A stretch of DNA of 64,000 nucleotides from Halobacillus shinanisalinarum (GTDB lineage: Bacteria > Bacillota > Bacilli > Bacillales > Halobacillaceae), in the NCBI RefSeq assembly GCF_022919835.1, contig NZ_CP095074.1, forward strand, positions 4,504,001 to 4,568,000, in the 5' to 3' direction. The notes under the pieces were generated by a model. The model worked only from the letters and a program-made list of their open reading frames with translations, did not search any database and had not been told where the DNA came from. This document shows, one piece after another, positions 23,700 to 32,214 of this stretch. Positions within the stretch are counted from its first letter, which is position 1; every line of letters begins with the position of its first letter. Both the position numbers and the translations under genes were made by a program.

Positions 23700-24119
23700 A
23701 TGATTATTGAACAAAAATTATATGAAGCAGTAATTGAACTTATAGAACAAAGGTATCCAATTGGTTGGGGTGGTGCTGCGGCTATTGGATTGGAAGATGG
23801 AACCATCTTAACAAGTGTAGCACCGGAAGTGATTAATGACTCAACTAATCTTTGTATGGAAACAGGTTCTATTTTAGAGGCTCATAAATTAAATAAATGG
23901 GTTACACATTCCATATGTGTAGTTCGCGATGATGAGAAATCCGAATATAAGGTTCTATCTCCTTGTGGGATATGCCAAGAAAGGCTTTTTTATTGGGGCC
24001 CAAATGTAAAGGTTGCAGTTAGTGTGCCAGGAGTAGATATAATTTTTAAAACACTATCCGAAGTACAACCTTATCATTGGTCTTCGGCTTATGAGGACGA
24101 AGATTTATTTCAGAACTAA
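23700..24119 (+). CDS. Cytidine-deaminase-fold protein, blasticidin-S-deaminase-like
   Basis: A 139-residue zinc hydrolase of the cytidine deaminase superfamily. The zinc/catalytic motif reads CMETGS (Cys as first ligand plus catalytic Glu) and the second motif SPCGICQE gives the two other Cys ligands. All-Cys ligands with a C-x-E first motif occur in CDA and blasticidin-S deaminase. Flanks are the GWGGAAAIGLEDGTI strand region and an acidic C-terminus. ATG after GGGGTGAATT. Stand-alone gene; the substrate could be a free nucleoside, a drug, or unknown. Confidence 0.75.
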   Translation: MIIEQKLYEAVIELIEQRYPIGWGGAAAIGLEDGTILTSVAPEVINDSTNLCMETGSILEAHKLNKWVTHSICVVRDDEKSEYKVLSPCGICQERLFYWGPNVKVAVSVPGVDIIFKTLSEVQPYHWSSAYEDEDLFQN

Positions 24120-24191
24120 TCATTCTTCAAGAAAAGTAGTATCCTAAGATAGACTAATTGTAAATATGCATTTTTAGGAAGGATTTTTTAA

Positions 24192-24632
24192 ATGGTTAAA
24201 AAGTTCTTTTGTCTCATAATACTATTTTCAATACTTTTATTAGCTAGTTGTTCTAACGAGTCATCTAAGGAAGATAACTTAGTTGATAAAGCTTCTTATT
24301 TTGAATCTGGAGATTTTACAATGCTAGGCAAAGAAAATAAAGCAGGGTTTATAATATCAAAAAATGCAGATTTAGTCGCTAATAGAACAAATAAATACAT
24401 GTGGCATTTATGGGGAGACCAAGACTTTCATGATAAAGAATTCAAAGTTACAGGAGTTAACATTGATACCGGTGATGAAGAAACTTTAGTTACTTCTCTT
24501 GTAACAGGTCCTGTAAACGGGGCAGATTTCTCGATCCCCTCAAATATGACTTTTCCATCAAAAGGAACTTGGGAACTGAGTGTTTTTGTTGATGGAAAAT
24601 TATTCAACAAAATGACTGTGGAAGTCTCTTAA
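24192..24632 (+). CDS. Secreted lipoprotein, DUF4871-like
   Basis: A 146-residue protein with a clear lipoprotein signal: MVKKFF, hydrophobic core, lipobox LLAS-C at residues 17-21. The mature part has YMWHLWG and the end pattern GTWELSVFVDGKLF, which look like the bacillar DUF4871 family (YmzC/YkmE group); that link is from memory and moderate. Ribosome binding site AGGAAGGA. It would be lipid-anchored outside the membrane after LspA processing. Role unknown. Confidence 0.65.
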   Translation: MVKKFFCLIILFSILLLASCSNESSKEDNLVDKASYFESGDFTMLGKENKAGFIISKNADLVANRTNKYMWHLWGDQDFHDKEFKVTGVNIDTGDEETLVTSLVTGPVNGADFSIPSNMTFPSKGTWELSVFVDGKLFNKMTVEVS

Positions 24633-24790
24633 AAAAGTAGATTATTAATTTAGTTAAAAACAGCTATAACTCAAGAAGTGCTGATAAAGATTGAAAAACT
24701 ACAATAAAAGGTCTGACAGAATAAATTCACCACCTAGAAGATTTTACACGCTTGTTTTATAGAAGCTTATAGAGTATTAAAAGAAAATGA

Positions 24791-25127
24791 GTAGCAGTTA
24801 TTCAAGACAGGACGCTGAGTGACTGTTTTTTAGAAGATAAAAGTATATTAGAGGATACATATTTGAATTGTCTCCGAACCTAAAAAAAATGAAAAAAGAA
24901 GTCGTCATACAATCAATTGGAAATTTATGGTTTAAAAATATTCAAGAAATCAAACTCTGGGAACCAGAAAAAATACACTCAAAATTGGATTTACTACAGG
25001 TGGTATGTTTCTTGTTGATAGTGTTGAGCAGCTTTATAGAGAACATAAGGACGAGTTCCACTTTGTTATCGATCCGTGTAATGTTCCACAGGAGCGATAT
25101 GAACTGGGTAGTAAATTAAGTAGGTGA
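24791..25127 (+). pseudogene. Decayed gene in three frames
   Basis: Protein-like text runs through three plus-strand frames in order: VAVIQDRTLSDCFLEDKS (from 24791), KKMKKEVVIQSIGNLW (from about 24883), and TLKIGFTTGGMFLVDSVEQL continuing to ELGSKLSR (24972-25127, TGA). Two frame changes are needed to join them. No family recognised. The 83-codon ORF at 24868 covers only the middle part and is not a gene. Confidence 0.45.
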
Positions 25128-25189
25128 GGTAAATCAAATATAAGGTAAGACCGCAAAGGCTGTCACTTTTTAATATTATCTTTATCGTC

Positions 25190-25567
25190 ATGTTATGGAA
25201 TGTATTAGCAGAGTATTATGGAGGTTCTTTATTACTATTCTTATTGGTTTTACTATTAGGTGTTGGTATAGCTTCTATTCGGTTTGAATTTGAAATACAG
25301 AATGACTATTTAGTATATCAACTATTATTCCTCAAAAAATCTATCATAAAAAAGGAACTTTATCCTGTCCAAATCAATCAACTAAAACTTACACGAGTCG
25401 GTTGGTCCAAAAAAGCTGCCATAATAAAAGTAAATAAAGGAATCAACATTCCGTTAGTTGTACTCGAATCCCCAAAAGCGTATAACCATTTGATTGAGTT
25501 TGGAGAGGAAAACGATATAACGATATTTAAAACAAAGGACTATGAAACTTTAGAAAGAATGAATTGA
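25190..25567 (+). CDS. Small membrane-anchored protein, possibly starting further upstream
   Basis: At least 125 residues: one or two hydrophobic segments (GGSLLLFLLVLLLGVGIASI) then a soluble part of beta-strand character. ATG 25190 has no ribosome binding site. In the same frame an extra 19 codons (IKYKVRPQRLSLFNIIFIV) reach back to ATC 25133, which is preceded by GGTGAGGT, so the natural start may be that position, now ATC. Family not recognised; the tail could be a PH-like fold. Confidence 0.55.
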   Translation: MLWNVLAEYYGGSLLLFLLVLLLGVGIASIRFEFEIQNDYLVYQLLFLKKSIIKKELYPVQINQLKLTRVGWSKKAAIIKVNKGINIPLVVLESPKAYNHLIEFGEENDITIFKTKDYETLERMN

Positions 25568-25923
25568 AATTGTAATTCAAGTTTCGGTAGATAGAGTGAA
25601 AGAGCGTCTGGAAGATATCTCGACTTTGAGTCTTGCGTAAAAAGGGGCAAAGCGGAGGATCGTTATTAATAAATCAAGTGCTCATGAAAAGGAGCGCTTT
25701 TCCGGAACAAGGGAATCGCCATTTTTTTGAAAAAGCTACCTTTTTTACTGTCTTATTTTAACATAGAAATAATTCTAGAAAGGTAGTGCGCTTGTTGAAG
25801 AAGACGTCTTGTTTGTTTCTGGGATTGTGTTAAACTTAAAATTTTGGAATAAATGGAAGTAATGGATAATCAAGTACTAATAAATAACTGAGTAAAAACG
25901 TGTACCAAATAAGGGGTGTCACT
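25568..25923. other. Intergenic stretch with one hairpin
   Basis: Nothing coding is supported. A hairpin aagtgctc / gagcgctt with TTTT lies at 25676-25702 and could terminate the upstream gene. Confidence 0.4.
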
Positions 25924-26397
25924 ATGATTGCAGATTCTAGAATTAAGGCACTTAGAGGAGAGTCAGCACACATAGATCCTATCCTCATATCTGAGGGACT
26001 AGAGTTGAAAAGTGTGGGCCTACTAGTAAGTAACTCACCACACACTATTTGGGAAATTATTTACCACATGAATTATTGGCAAGATTTCATTATTAATATT
26101 CTCGAAGGGGGCAATCCAAAATCTCCGGAACATAGCGAAGAAACTTGGCCAAGCCAAAAGAAACCTCCTGGTAAACAAGAGTGGCTTGAGATGGTATTAA
26201 GGTTTAAGGAAGGTATGAAGAGAGCTGAGGACGAATGCAGGAATGATTTAAGTGAACATCTTCAAGGAAACGTGGGCAATACCAGGTTTCATATGTTGAT
26301 GGATTTAATTATGCATAACAGTTATCATTCGGCTCAAGTAGTTTTTATTCGTCGCCAGCTAGGGGAATGGCCCCCTCCATCTGGGGGAGATTCATGA
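25924..26397 (+). CDS. DinB-family four-helix protein
   Basis: A 157-residue protein of the DinB/YfiT-like fold, often metal-dependent thiol transferases. The expected three-His metal site is readable: HTIWEIIYHMNYW and, near the C-terminus, HNSYHSAQVVFIRRQLG, the usual DinB ending. ATG 25924 follows AAGGGGTG; an in-frame ATG 24 bases upstream lacks a site. Role in the cell unknown. Confidence 0.85.
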   Translation: MIADSRIKALRGESAHIDPILISEGLELKSVGLLVSNSPHTIWEIIYHMNYWQDFIINILEGGNPKSPEHSEETWPSQKKPPGKQEWLEMVLRFKEGMKRAEDECRNDLSEHLQGNVGNTRFHMLMDLIMHNSYHSAQVVFIRRQLGEWPPPSGGDS

Positions 26398-26435
26398 TGA
26401 CAGTTTACAATATGTACTTGGAGGTGTAACTGCTT

Positions 26436-26621
26436 TTGGATGGCAAATATTTAGGATATTCCATAATTATTGGAGCAATTACCTTTGTTTTAGGGTTAAT
26501 CGTGTTTTTAGCTATTGATTCTCCCTCTCCATACATCGCTGGTATCGTAGTAGCCTTTTTGGTTGCTGAGATTAGTTTTTATCACTTTTTTGGCAAGGAA
26601 AAAAAGAAGTATAAGCTTTGA
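26436..26621 (+). CDS. Small two-helix membrane protein
   Basis: A 61-residue protein with two hydrophobic segments (SIIIGAITFVLGLIVFLAI and YIAGIVVAFLVAEISFYHFF) and a basic tail KEKKKYKL. TTG start with GGAGGTG nine bases upstream. 38 bases after the DinB gene. Not recognised. Confidence 0.6.
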   Translation: MDGKYLGYSIIIGAITFVLGLIVFLAIDSPSPYIAGIVVAFLVAEISFYHFFGKEKKKYKL

Positions 26622-26779
26622 GAATAGTAAATTTCTTTGCATTATAGAAAATTGGTATGTCTAATCCAGCATATCAGTGACGAAATATGAATGGTGAGGT
26701 AGTTATGGGAAGACGATAGAAAGTCCCCTTCTAAAGTAAGTCACAACAAGCTAGTTTAATTATAGGAGCTGTATGATAA

Positions 26780-27526
26780 ATGAAGCAAAACAAATATGAT
26801 GAGCCAAAGTTCTTTTCTGCATATAAACAAATGCCTCGATCACTCAAAGGACTCGAAGCTGCCGGAGAATGGCATATATTAAGACCTTTACTGCCAGAAT
26901 TACGGAACAAAAGCGTGCTTGATTTAGGGTGCGGGTTCGGTTGGCATTGTCGATTTGCACGTGAACAAAAAGCAAGTTCAGTGGTAGGGGTTGATATATC
27001 CGAAAAAATGCTTCAAAAGGCTCGTAACGAAACAGATGATCCGGCAATTTCGTATGTGCAAATGCCAATTGAAGACATCGAATTTTCAAAGTCACAATTT
27101 GATATTGTAATCAGTTCGTTGGTTTTCCACTACATTGAATCATTTGAAGTAATTTGTAAAAAAGTACACCGGTTTTTACGACCCGGTGGTAGCTTCATTT
27201 TTTCAGTTGAACATCCAATATTTACTTCTCGTAATGAACAAAATTGGTACGTTGATGATCAAGGAAATCGTCTGCATTGGCCAGTTGACCATTACCAGTC
27301 AGAGGGATTGCGTGAAACAGCCTTCCTAGGAGAGGAAGTCATTAAATATCATCGTACAATTTCAACATATATAAATGACTTAATCGAGGCTGGATTTGCA
27401 TTAAAAGCTGTTAAGGAACCAGTACCATCAGATGAAATGTTGAAGCAGGATTCAATGATGAAAGATGAGAATCGAAGACCTATGTTTGTAATCATTTCAG
27501 CAGAAAAAGAAAGGGATTCAAGTTGA
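26780..27526 (+). CDS. SAM-dependent class I methyltransferase
   Basis: A 248-residue Rossmann-type methyltransferase: motif I VLDLGCGFGWHC near residue 48, acidic VGVDISEKML, then DIVISSLVFHYI and a SFIFSVEHPIF strand. The layout matches the UbiE/SmtA-like Methyltransf_11 group, which acts on small molecules; the substrate cannot be told. Ribosome binding site is weak (AGGAGCTG). It abuts the phosphotransferase gene, suggesting a two-enzyme unit. Confidence 0.85.
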   Translation: MKQNKYDEPKFFSAYKQMPRSLKGLEAAGEWHILRPLLPELRNKSVLDLGCGFGWHCRFAREQKASSVVGVDISEKMLQKARNETDDPAISYVQMPIEDIEFSKSQFDIVISSLVFHYIESFEVICKKVHRFLRPGGSFIFSVEHPIFTSRNEQNWYVDDQGNRLHWPVDHYQSEGLRETAFLGEEVIKYHRTISTYINDLIEAGFALKAVKEPVPSDEMLKQDSMMKDENRRPMFVIISAEKERDSS

Positions 27527-27561
27527 ACAGATTGGTGGTAGGGTACAGAAGGGGGGGTGGA

Positions 27562-28500
27562 TTGAAACATTTGGAACGAAGAATTAGTGAAAATCACTGG
27601 AACCTATTAAACAAGGAAGTGATCAATGGTGTTCATGCGGGAAATATCATTAGATTAACAATAATAGATGAGAATAATAACAAAAGGAAGTTAATTTATA
27701 AAAGATTTGCTGCTGATCGAAGTAATGAAGTGGATATATACACTAAACTCTTGCCCCATTTCGAATCGTTTTTTCAAATTATAAAGGTTTGGAACTCAAA
27801 TCCAGCGGCAATTCTAATGGATGATCTTGGAGCTCCATTAAAAGAGGATTTTGATGAACGATCAAGCGAAAACAAAAGAGATTTAGTAACAAAGGTTCTT
27901 GATAAATTATCAGATTTACATACAATTAGTAATCTAGATTTAACTGCTCTTAACTTACCAAAACATACCTTATCAACTGAATGGCTTGATTGGTGCTGCA
28001 GCCAATTAGACAGGTTATGTGCGTTACGTTTAGGTTGGACGGAAGCTGGTTGGATCGAAACAGTAGAGAAGGCTTACGAATTACTTGAAGTATATGATTA
28101 TGAAGTGAAAGGCCCGTTAGTTTTAACACATGGAGATCCTCATTTAGAGAATACATTCGAACATAATGGATCTATTTTTCTAATTGATTGGGAATGGGCA
28201 GCACTAGGCTCACCTTTAAGAGATCTAACTATTTTGCTGCAAGATGTATATGATTCAGATCTTATACATTTCTTCAAAGAGTTATATAGAGAGTTATTAC
28301 TTGAAAAAGGGTTGTTTATTGATAAGGAAAGGTATAGGAAAGATTTTAATTATTTGTATATAGATCATACTGCAATGATGCTTGCATGGGAGATTGAAAA
28401 GTATATTTTAGGGTATATTTCGGAAAAGAAGATAAAGGAAATCGCTAAGTTTAAAATAAGTAGGATACAAGATACGATTAAAGCTCAGAAGTCTTTATAA
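27562..28500 (+). CDS. Aminoglycoside/choline-kinase-type phosphotransferase
   Basis: A 312-residue protein of the APH kinase-like family with the catalytic Brenner motif LTHGDPHLENTF and metal motif LIDWEWAALGSPLRDL. The frame opens at TTG 27523 overlapping the methyltransferase stop, but AGAAGGGGGGG sits right before TTG 27562, which I take as the start. The fold covers antibiotic kinases, choline kinases and sugar kinases; no resistance function should be assumed. The pairing with a methyltransferase is noted. Confidence 0.83.
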   Translation: MKHLERRISENHWNLLNKEVINGVHAGNIIRLTIIDENNNKRKLIYKRFAADRSNEVDIYTKLLPHFESFFQIIKVWNSNPAAILMDDLGAPLKEDFDERSSENKRDLVTKVLDKLSDLHTISNLDLTALNLPKHTLSTEWLDWCCSQLDRLCALRLGWTEAGWIETVEKAYELLEVYDYEVKGPLVLTHGDPHLENTFEHNGSIFLIDWEWAALGSPLRDLTILLQDVYDSDLIHFFKELYRELLLEKGLFIDKERYRKDFNYLYIDHTAMMLAWEIEKYILGYISEKKIKEIAKFKISRIQDTIKAQKSL

Positions 28501-28644
28501 AGCAAGGTAGTATTTATTAAAGAAAGGTGAGTATTCCTCTAATAAGGATCAGCGCTCATTTTTTTATTTAAGCAGCATATTGTGAACTAAGATACAGGTT
28601 TTAGTTAGTATAGGAACTGAATGAATTTTCAGGAGTGTAATATT

Positions 28645-29190
28645 TTGAAAAAAAAAGTTGTCGTCCAGGTGTTGGTTGGTTTATCTTTAATAACTCTTAT
28701 TATCTTTGCAATATACGATGACAGTAAATCAACAGAACAAAACTACCCTGAGAAGGTCTCTGAAAATAGTCAACTCAGAGAAGGAGATAAGTTTCCTGTC
28801 CTTTCATTAGATACACTTGAAAAAGTAAAGAAAGACATTGATTTTAAAAGTAATAAAATAACACTAGTCAACTTGTGGGCCACCTGGTGCCCGCCCTGTC
28901 AAAAGGAGATGCCTTTAATTGAAAAGTACTATAATGAATATTTGAGTAAAGGCTTTAATGTCGTAGCGATAAGTATGGGAGAAGGTAGAATTGTAGTTGA
29001 AAACTACATTGAGGACCATTCATTATTGATTCCAGTATTAATTGATCCTAAAATGGTAACTCAAAATAAATTGGGGGTACATGGTATTCCTACCTCTTTT
29101 TTTGTAAATAGTGAGGGAATAATAATTCAAAAACACAATGGCGAACTTACAGAACCACAACTGAAGAGGATTATAAATTCAAACCTATAG
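28645..29190 (+). CDS. Membrane-anchored thioredoxin-like protein (TlpA/ResA type)
   Basis: A 181-residue protein: N-terminal membrane anchor (VLVGLSLITLIIFAIY), then an extracytoplasmic thioredoxin fold with redox site WATWCPPCQKEMP and the cis-Pro region HGIPTSFFVN. Family members reduce disulfides outside the membrane, for example in cytochrome c maturation. TTG 28645 with GGAGTG is preferred over ATG 28621, which lacks a site. No cytochrome gene lies beside it, so the partner is unknown. Confidence 0.85.
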   Translation: MKKKVVVQVLVGLSLITLIIFAIYDDSKSTEQNYPEKVSENSQLREGDKFPVLSLDTLEKVKKDIDFKSNKITLVNLWATWCPPCQKEMPLIEKYYNEYLSKGFNVVAISMGEGRIVVENYIEDHSLLIPVLIDPKMVTQNKLGVHGIPTSFFVNSEGIIIQKHNGELTEPQLKRIINSNL

Positions 29191-29417
29191 CTATCAATTT
29201 TAAAGTTGAACGATCTTCCGTAATAGAGCACGATCAGATTTTAATCACGCTTTTTCTTTATCCCCTATACTATTGCAGTAATATCAGACATAGTATTAGA
29301 CTAGTTTTACTTCTTAGTAGAAGATATTAAGTTGCCCTTTTGTAGAGCATCTCCGTAAACGGTGAGCAATTATGGAATTAGGCATCATGCCTTTTGCACG
29401 AATTGGAGGTGCATTTT

Positions 29418-30173
29418 ATGAGAAAGATATGGAAAATCTCTTGTGTTAGCTCATTCATAATGGTTTTTTTAATTCTATGGATGTATTTTCAAACAGATTT
29501 GTTAGGTTCAAATATCAGTTGGTATACTTTTGTGCCTGCTGCCATTGTTATGGCTGCAACCCCAGGGGCAAATCAAATTCTTTCGTTAAGAAATGGTTAT
29601 GTTAAAAGCCCTTCTGTAGCAATCAAAGCTGTTTCTGGACGTTTTTTTGCATTTATTTTAATGATTGGATCCGTCGCTTTAGGCCTTGGATCTTTGATGG
29701 CTTCGTCGTCCGTTTTCTTTCAGATAGTTAAATGGATTGGCGTCATTTATTTGATGTATTTAGGTATTCAGATGCTCAGACGTTCTCCCAAAAGCGAACG
29801 TCAGGATAAGGTGTCAATCCCTCCTACACATGATGAGGCCCTTGGCAAATCTCAGCCATTCTCGGTTTATGAATCAGTTAAACAAGAATTTACTGTGGCA
29901 GCTACTAATCCTAAAGCTTACATTCTTTTCGCAGTTTTTTTACCCCAATTTATAGATCCAAACGCTACTAATACAATTGGTCTTTTATTTATTGTTGGAT
30001 TGTTATATATAATAATTGAATTCATTTGTTCTTGCGGATATGCGTTTACAGGAGGCTTGTTATACAAAAAAGGGACGAGATTTGATAGAGATAAACTAAT
30101 GAACCGAATTGCCGGTTTTTCTATGATAGGATTAAGTGTTTGGCTAGCCACTGAAAAAAGCCCTTCTGATTAA
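29418..30173 (+). CDS. LysE/RhtB-family exporter
   Basis: A 251-residue membrane protein with the family signature VMAATPGANQILSLRNG after the first helix, about six hydrophobic segments, and the conserved NPKAYILF block in the second half. Family members export amino acids or other small solutes. Start ATG 29418 after TTGGAGGT; the frame reaches 29394 without a site. An extra N-terminal helix (residues 8-25) precedes the usual start of the family. Confidence 0.85.
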   Translation: MRKIWKISCVSSFIMVFLILWMYFQTDLLGSNISWYTFVPAAIVMAATPGANQILSLRNGYVKSPSVAIKAVSGRFFAFILMIGSVALGLGSLMASSSVFFQIVKWIGVIYLMYLGIQMLRRSPKSERQDKVSIPPTHDEALGKSQPFSVYESVKQEFTVAATNPKAYILFAVFLPQFIDPNATNTIGLLFIVGLLYIIIEFICSCGYAFTGGLLYKKGTRFDRDKLMNRIAGFSMIGLSVWLATEKSPSD

Positions 30174-30234
30174 CGAGGGGCTCACCTGGCAGGTCTTTGT
30201 GAGTTGTGCATCCTATACATTCCTCAATTATCGG

Positions 30235-30264
30235 GACGTGCTTGTTAATAAGGGCGTCTTTTTT
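30235..30264 (+). terminator. Weak terminator after LysE-family gene
   Basis: gacgtgctt can pair imperfectly with aagggcgtc, followed by seven T. Confidence 0.45.
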
Positions 30265-30434
30265 TGATTGGACAAAATAAAAGAGTAACGTATTGTGTAA
30301 ATGGCGGAATTTTGAAATAATTGTTACTATGTTAAGGTTTCTAGCTGGAAAATAATGATCATAAACTTTAGATATTAGACCTCTTGGCTTCCTCGGTTAG
30401 GTTAATATTTAGTAGCATTTTTGAGGGGATAATA

Positions 30435-30626
30435 ATGGAGAAATTTGAACTTAGCTTTAATAATAAGCTAGTAAGGGGTTGGGTTATATTGGTGATGCCA
30501 GCGGTGATTTTAGCCATAGTATTACTAGTTCTTTTGCCAAGTGAGCTCCGACTTATACCGATACTAATACCTATAATTGCCGTGATTATTTATTGGGTTT
30601 GGATATTTACCTTAAAGAAAACTTGA
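30435..30626 (+). CDS. Small membrane protein
   Basis: A 63-residue protein with two closely spaced hydrophobic segments (WVILVMPAVILAIVLLVLL and LIPILIPIIAVIIYWVWIF). ATG after GAGGGG. Not recognised; one of several short membrane proteins in this zone. Confidence 0.5.
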   Translation: MEKFELSFNNKLVRGWVILVMPAVILAIVLLVLLPSELRLIPILIPIIAVIIYWVWIFTLKKT

Positions 30627-30758
30627 GAGATAGAGATTGAATATAAGCAGTAGTGAGCAAACCTTACTAAATTGGGAATATACTAGTTGGTAATCCATTT
30701 TATTTAACAAGTATGGTGTATATAAGAAGGTCCCCAGTGGAGATTGGTGGTGTTATAG

Positions 30759-30983
30759 ATGGGGAAACTTAGGTATGTGGGCTTTTTATTTACTTTAATA
30801 GGTGTGCTTCTTCTCCTTTCTGGAGCTGAAGAATCCTTTCCACTATATAATCTACATTACATTTCAACTATTCTGGGAATAATATTGATAGCAGTTACCT
30901 CTCTTATTGTAAATAATGAAGAAAGCCTACTTTGTCGGGTAGGTCTCCATAAATATGAGCATATAGCTTGGGATGAGAAATGA
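30759..30983 (+). CDS. Small membrane protein with C-terminal Cys/His segment
   Basis: A 74-residue protein with two hydrophobic segments (FLFTLIGVLLLLSG, TILGIILIAVTSLIV) and a polar tail LLCRVGLHKYEHIAWDEK. The C-x3-G-x-H pattern resembles short bacillar proteins of unknown function. Site upstream is GGTGGTG, weak. Not recognised. Confidence 0.5.
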   Translation: MGKLRYVGFLFTLIGVLLLLSGAEESFPLYNLHYISTILGIILIAVTSLIVNNEESLLCRVGLHKYEHIAWDEK

Positions 30984-31094
30984 AATCCTTAGCAATTTAT
31001 CAATGTGAAAGGTGCAATATAAAAAAGAAAGTTATGAGATCTATATAGTCTTCTATTGTAGCGTTGCCTTTATTGAAAGGGAGGCTTGTGAGTA

Positions 31095-31280
31095 ATGAAA
31101 AAATTAACTAAAAAGGAGAAAAATCAACAAAGGGCTTCTGTTATTCTTTTAGTTATTATAATTATTCTTGGTCCAACCTTACATAACCATTTTGATACGA
31201 TTAATATTTTAGTTATAGGATCTCCTATTTATCTAATTGTTTTATTTATTGTCGGAAGGTTATCTGAAGAAAAAGAATGA
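31095..31280 (+). CDS. Small membrane protein
   Basis: A 61-residue protein: basic start MKKLTKKEKNQQR, two hydrophobic segments (VILLVIIIILGPTL and ILVIGSPIYLIVLFIV). Good site AAAGGGAGG upstream. Not recognised. Confidence 0.55.
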   Translation: MKKLTKKEKNQQRASVILLVIIIILGPTLHNHFDTINILVIGSPIYLIVLFIVGRLSEEKE

Positions 31281-31331
31281 TTTATTTTGACGTTGGTCAT
31301 TTTTTTAGTTGTTAAAGTCGGACGGTTTACA

Positions 31332-31446
31332 TGCCTTTTACTCGAGCACGAGGTAAATCAGTATGGATGGAAAAGGGCGAGCTCTTGATAAGATCATTAT
31401 TAAGCGTTTCTGGCGTTCTTTAAAGTATGAGGACAATTTACATTAA
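31332..31446 (+). mobile_element. IS3-type transposase tail (remnant)
   Basis: The frame ISMDGKGRALDKIIIKRFWR then SLKYED matches the end of the integrase-core domain in IS3-family OrfB transposases. Upstream, in a shifted frame, LLLEHEVNQ fits the preceding segment. Only about 40 residues survive, cut short by TAA 31444. No inverted repeats found. The rest of 31281-31621 shows nothing else. Confidence 0.6.
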
Positions 31447-31621
31447 GGAGTACTCTAGCCCGCCCGAAGTACCTCTTACTTTTATTTCACATCAGCCTTT
31501 GGTTCGTTTAGACCCCACCTTCATTTTTTAATTTCCATGTCTTTACAATGGGGTCCACTTTAATCGAACTTCTATTTTGCTGGTTAGTTGAAAAAATTAT
31601 GTTTTTCACGATTAGTATCAA

Positions 31622-32020
31622 TTATTTAGGTAGATTTAGTTGCCAGGAAACTCCGAAGAGGTCATTTAACCAACCGAACTTTTTACTGAAACCATAATCA
31701 TTTAAAGGCATAAGTTCTTGTCCACCTTCGTTGAGTTTCTGATAAAGATTGTCAAGTTCTTCTTCTGTATCACAATTAACAAAAATGGAAAACGAAGGTG
31801 TGAAGGAAAATTGATGTTTTACATTACTGTCAATGCACATAAATTCTTGCCCTTTTAAGGTAAAAGTGGCCTGCATTACAGTCCCTTCTTCTCCAGCTTC
31901 ATTAGCTCCGTATCGAACAATACCTGTTATTTGAGAATCTTCAATAAGCGATGTGTAATAATTCATCGCTTCTTCTGCCTTGCCATCTTGAAACATTAAG
32001 AATGGTATTACCTTTTCCAT
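31622..32020 (-). CDS. PhnB/YjdN-like VOC-fold protein
   Basis: A 132-residue protein of the PhnB branch of the glyoxalase (VOC) superfamily: MEKVIPFLMFQDGKAEEAM at the N-terminus, FMCIDSNVKHQFSFTPSFSI in the centre and a FGWLNDLFGVSWQL ending, all typical. Such proteins lack a proven common function. Ribosome binding site AAGGGAGTAG. Single gene on the minus strand in a plus-strand region. Confidence 0.85.
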   Translation of the reverse strand: MEKVIPFLMFQDGKAEEAMNYYTSLIEDSQITGIVRYGANEAGEEGTVMQATFTLKGQEFMCIDSNVKHQFSFTPSFSIFVNCDTEEELDNLYQKLNEGGQELMPLNDYGFSKKFGWLNDLFGVSWQLNLPK

Positions 32021-32214
32021 TATAAATCTACTCCCTTTCCATACCCATCATCTAAGTATAGTTCAATATAGTATTAATTCTTCAACTAAAACTGCCTCGA
32101 TAGTTGCGGACCACCCCATGATACTTTTATACGCTGAATTTTGATATCCTTAGCGTATCATATGTTTCTCCAATTGGTAATATATTCCCGTTATTAACAA
32201 TTCATTCTGTGTAA

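Noticed and set aside
24868..25119. 83-codon ORF as a gene
   Set aside because: Only its middle part is protein-like; the better reading uses three frames of a decayed gene.
27562..28500. Aminoglycoside resistance gene
   Set aside because: The APH fold is shared with choline and other kinases; the sequence alone does not support a resistance call.
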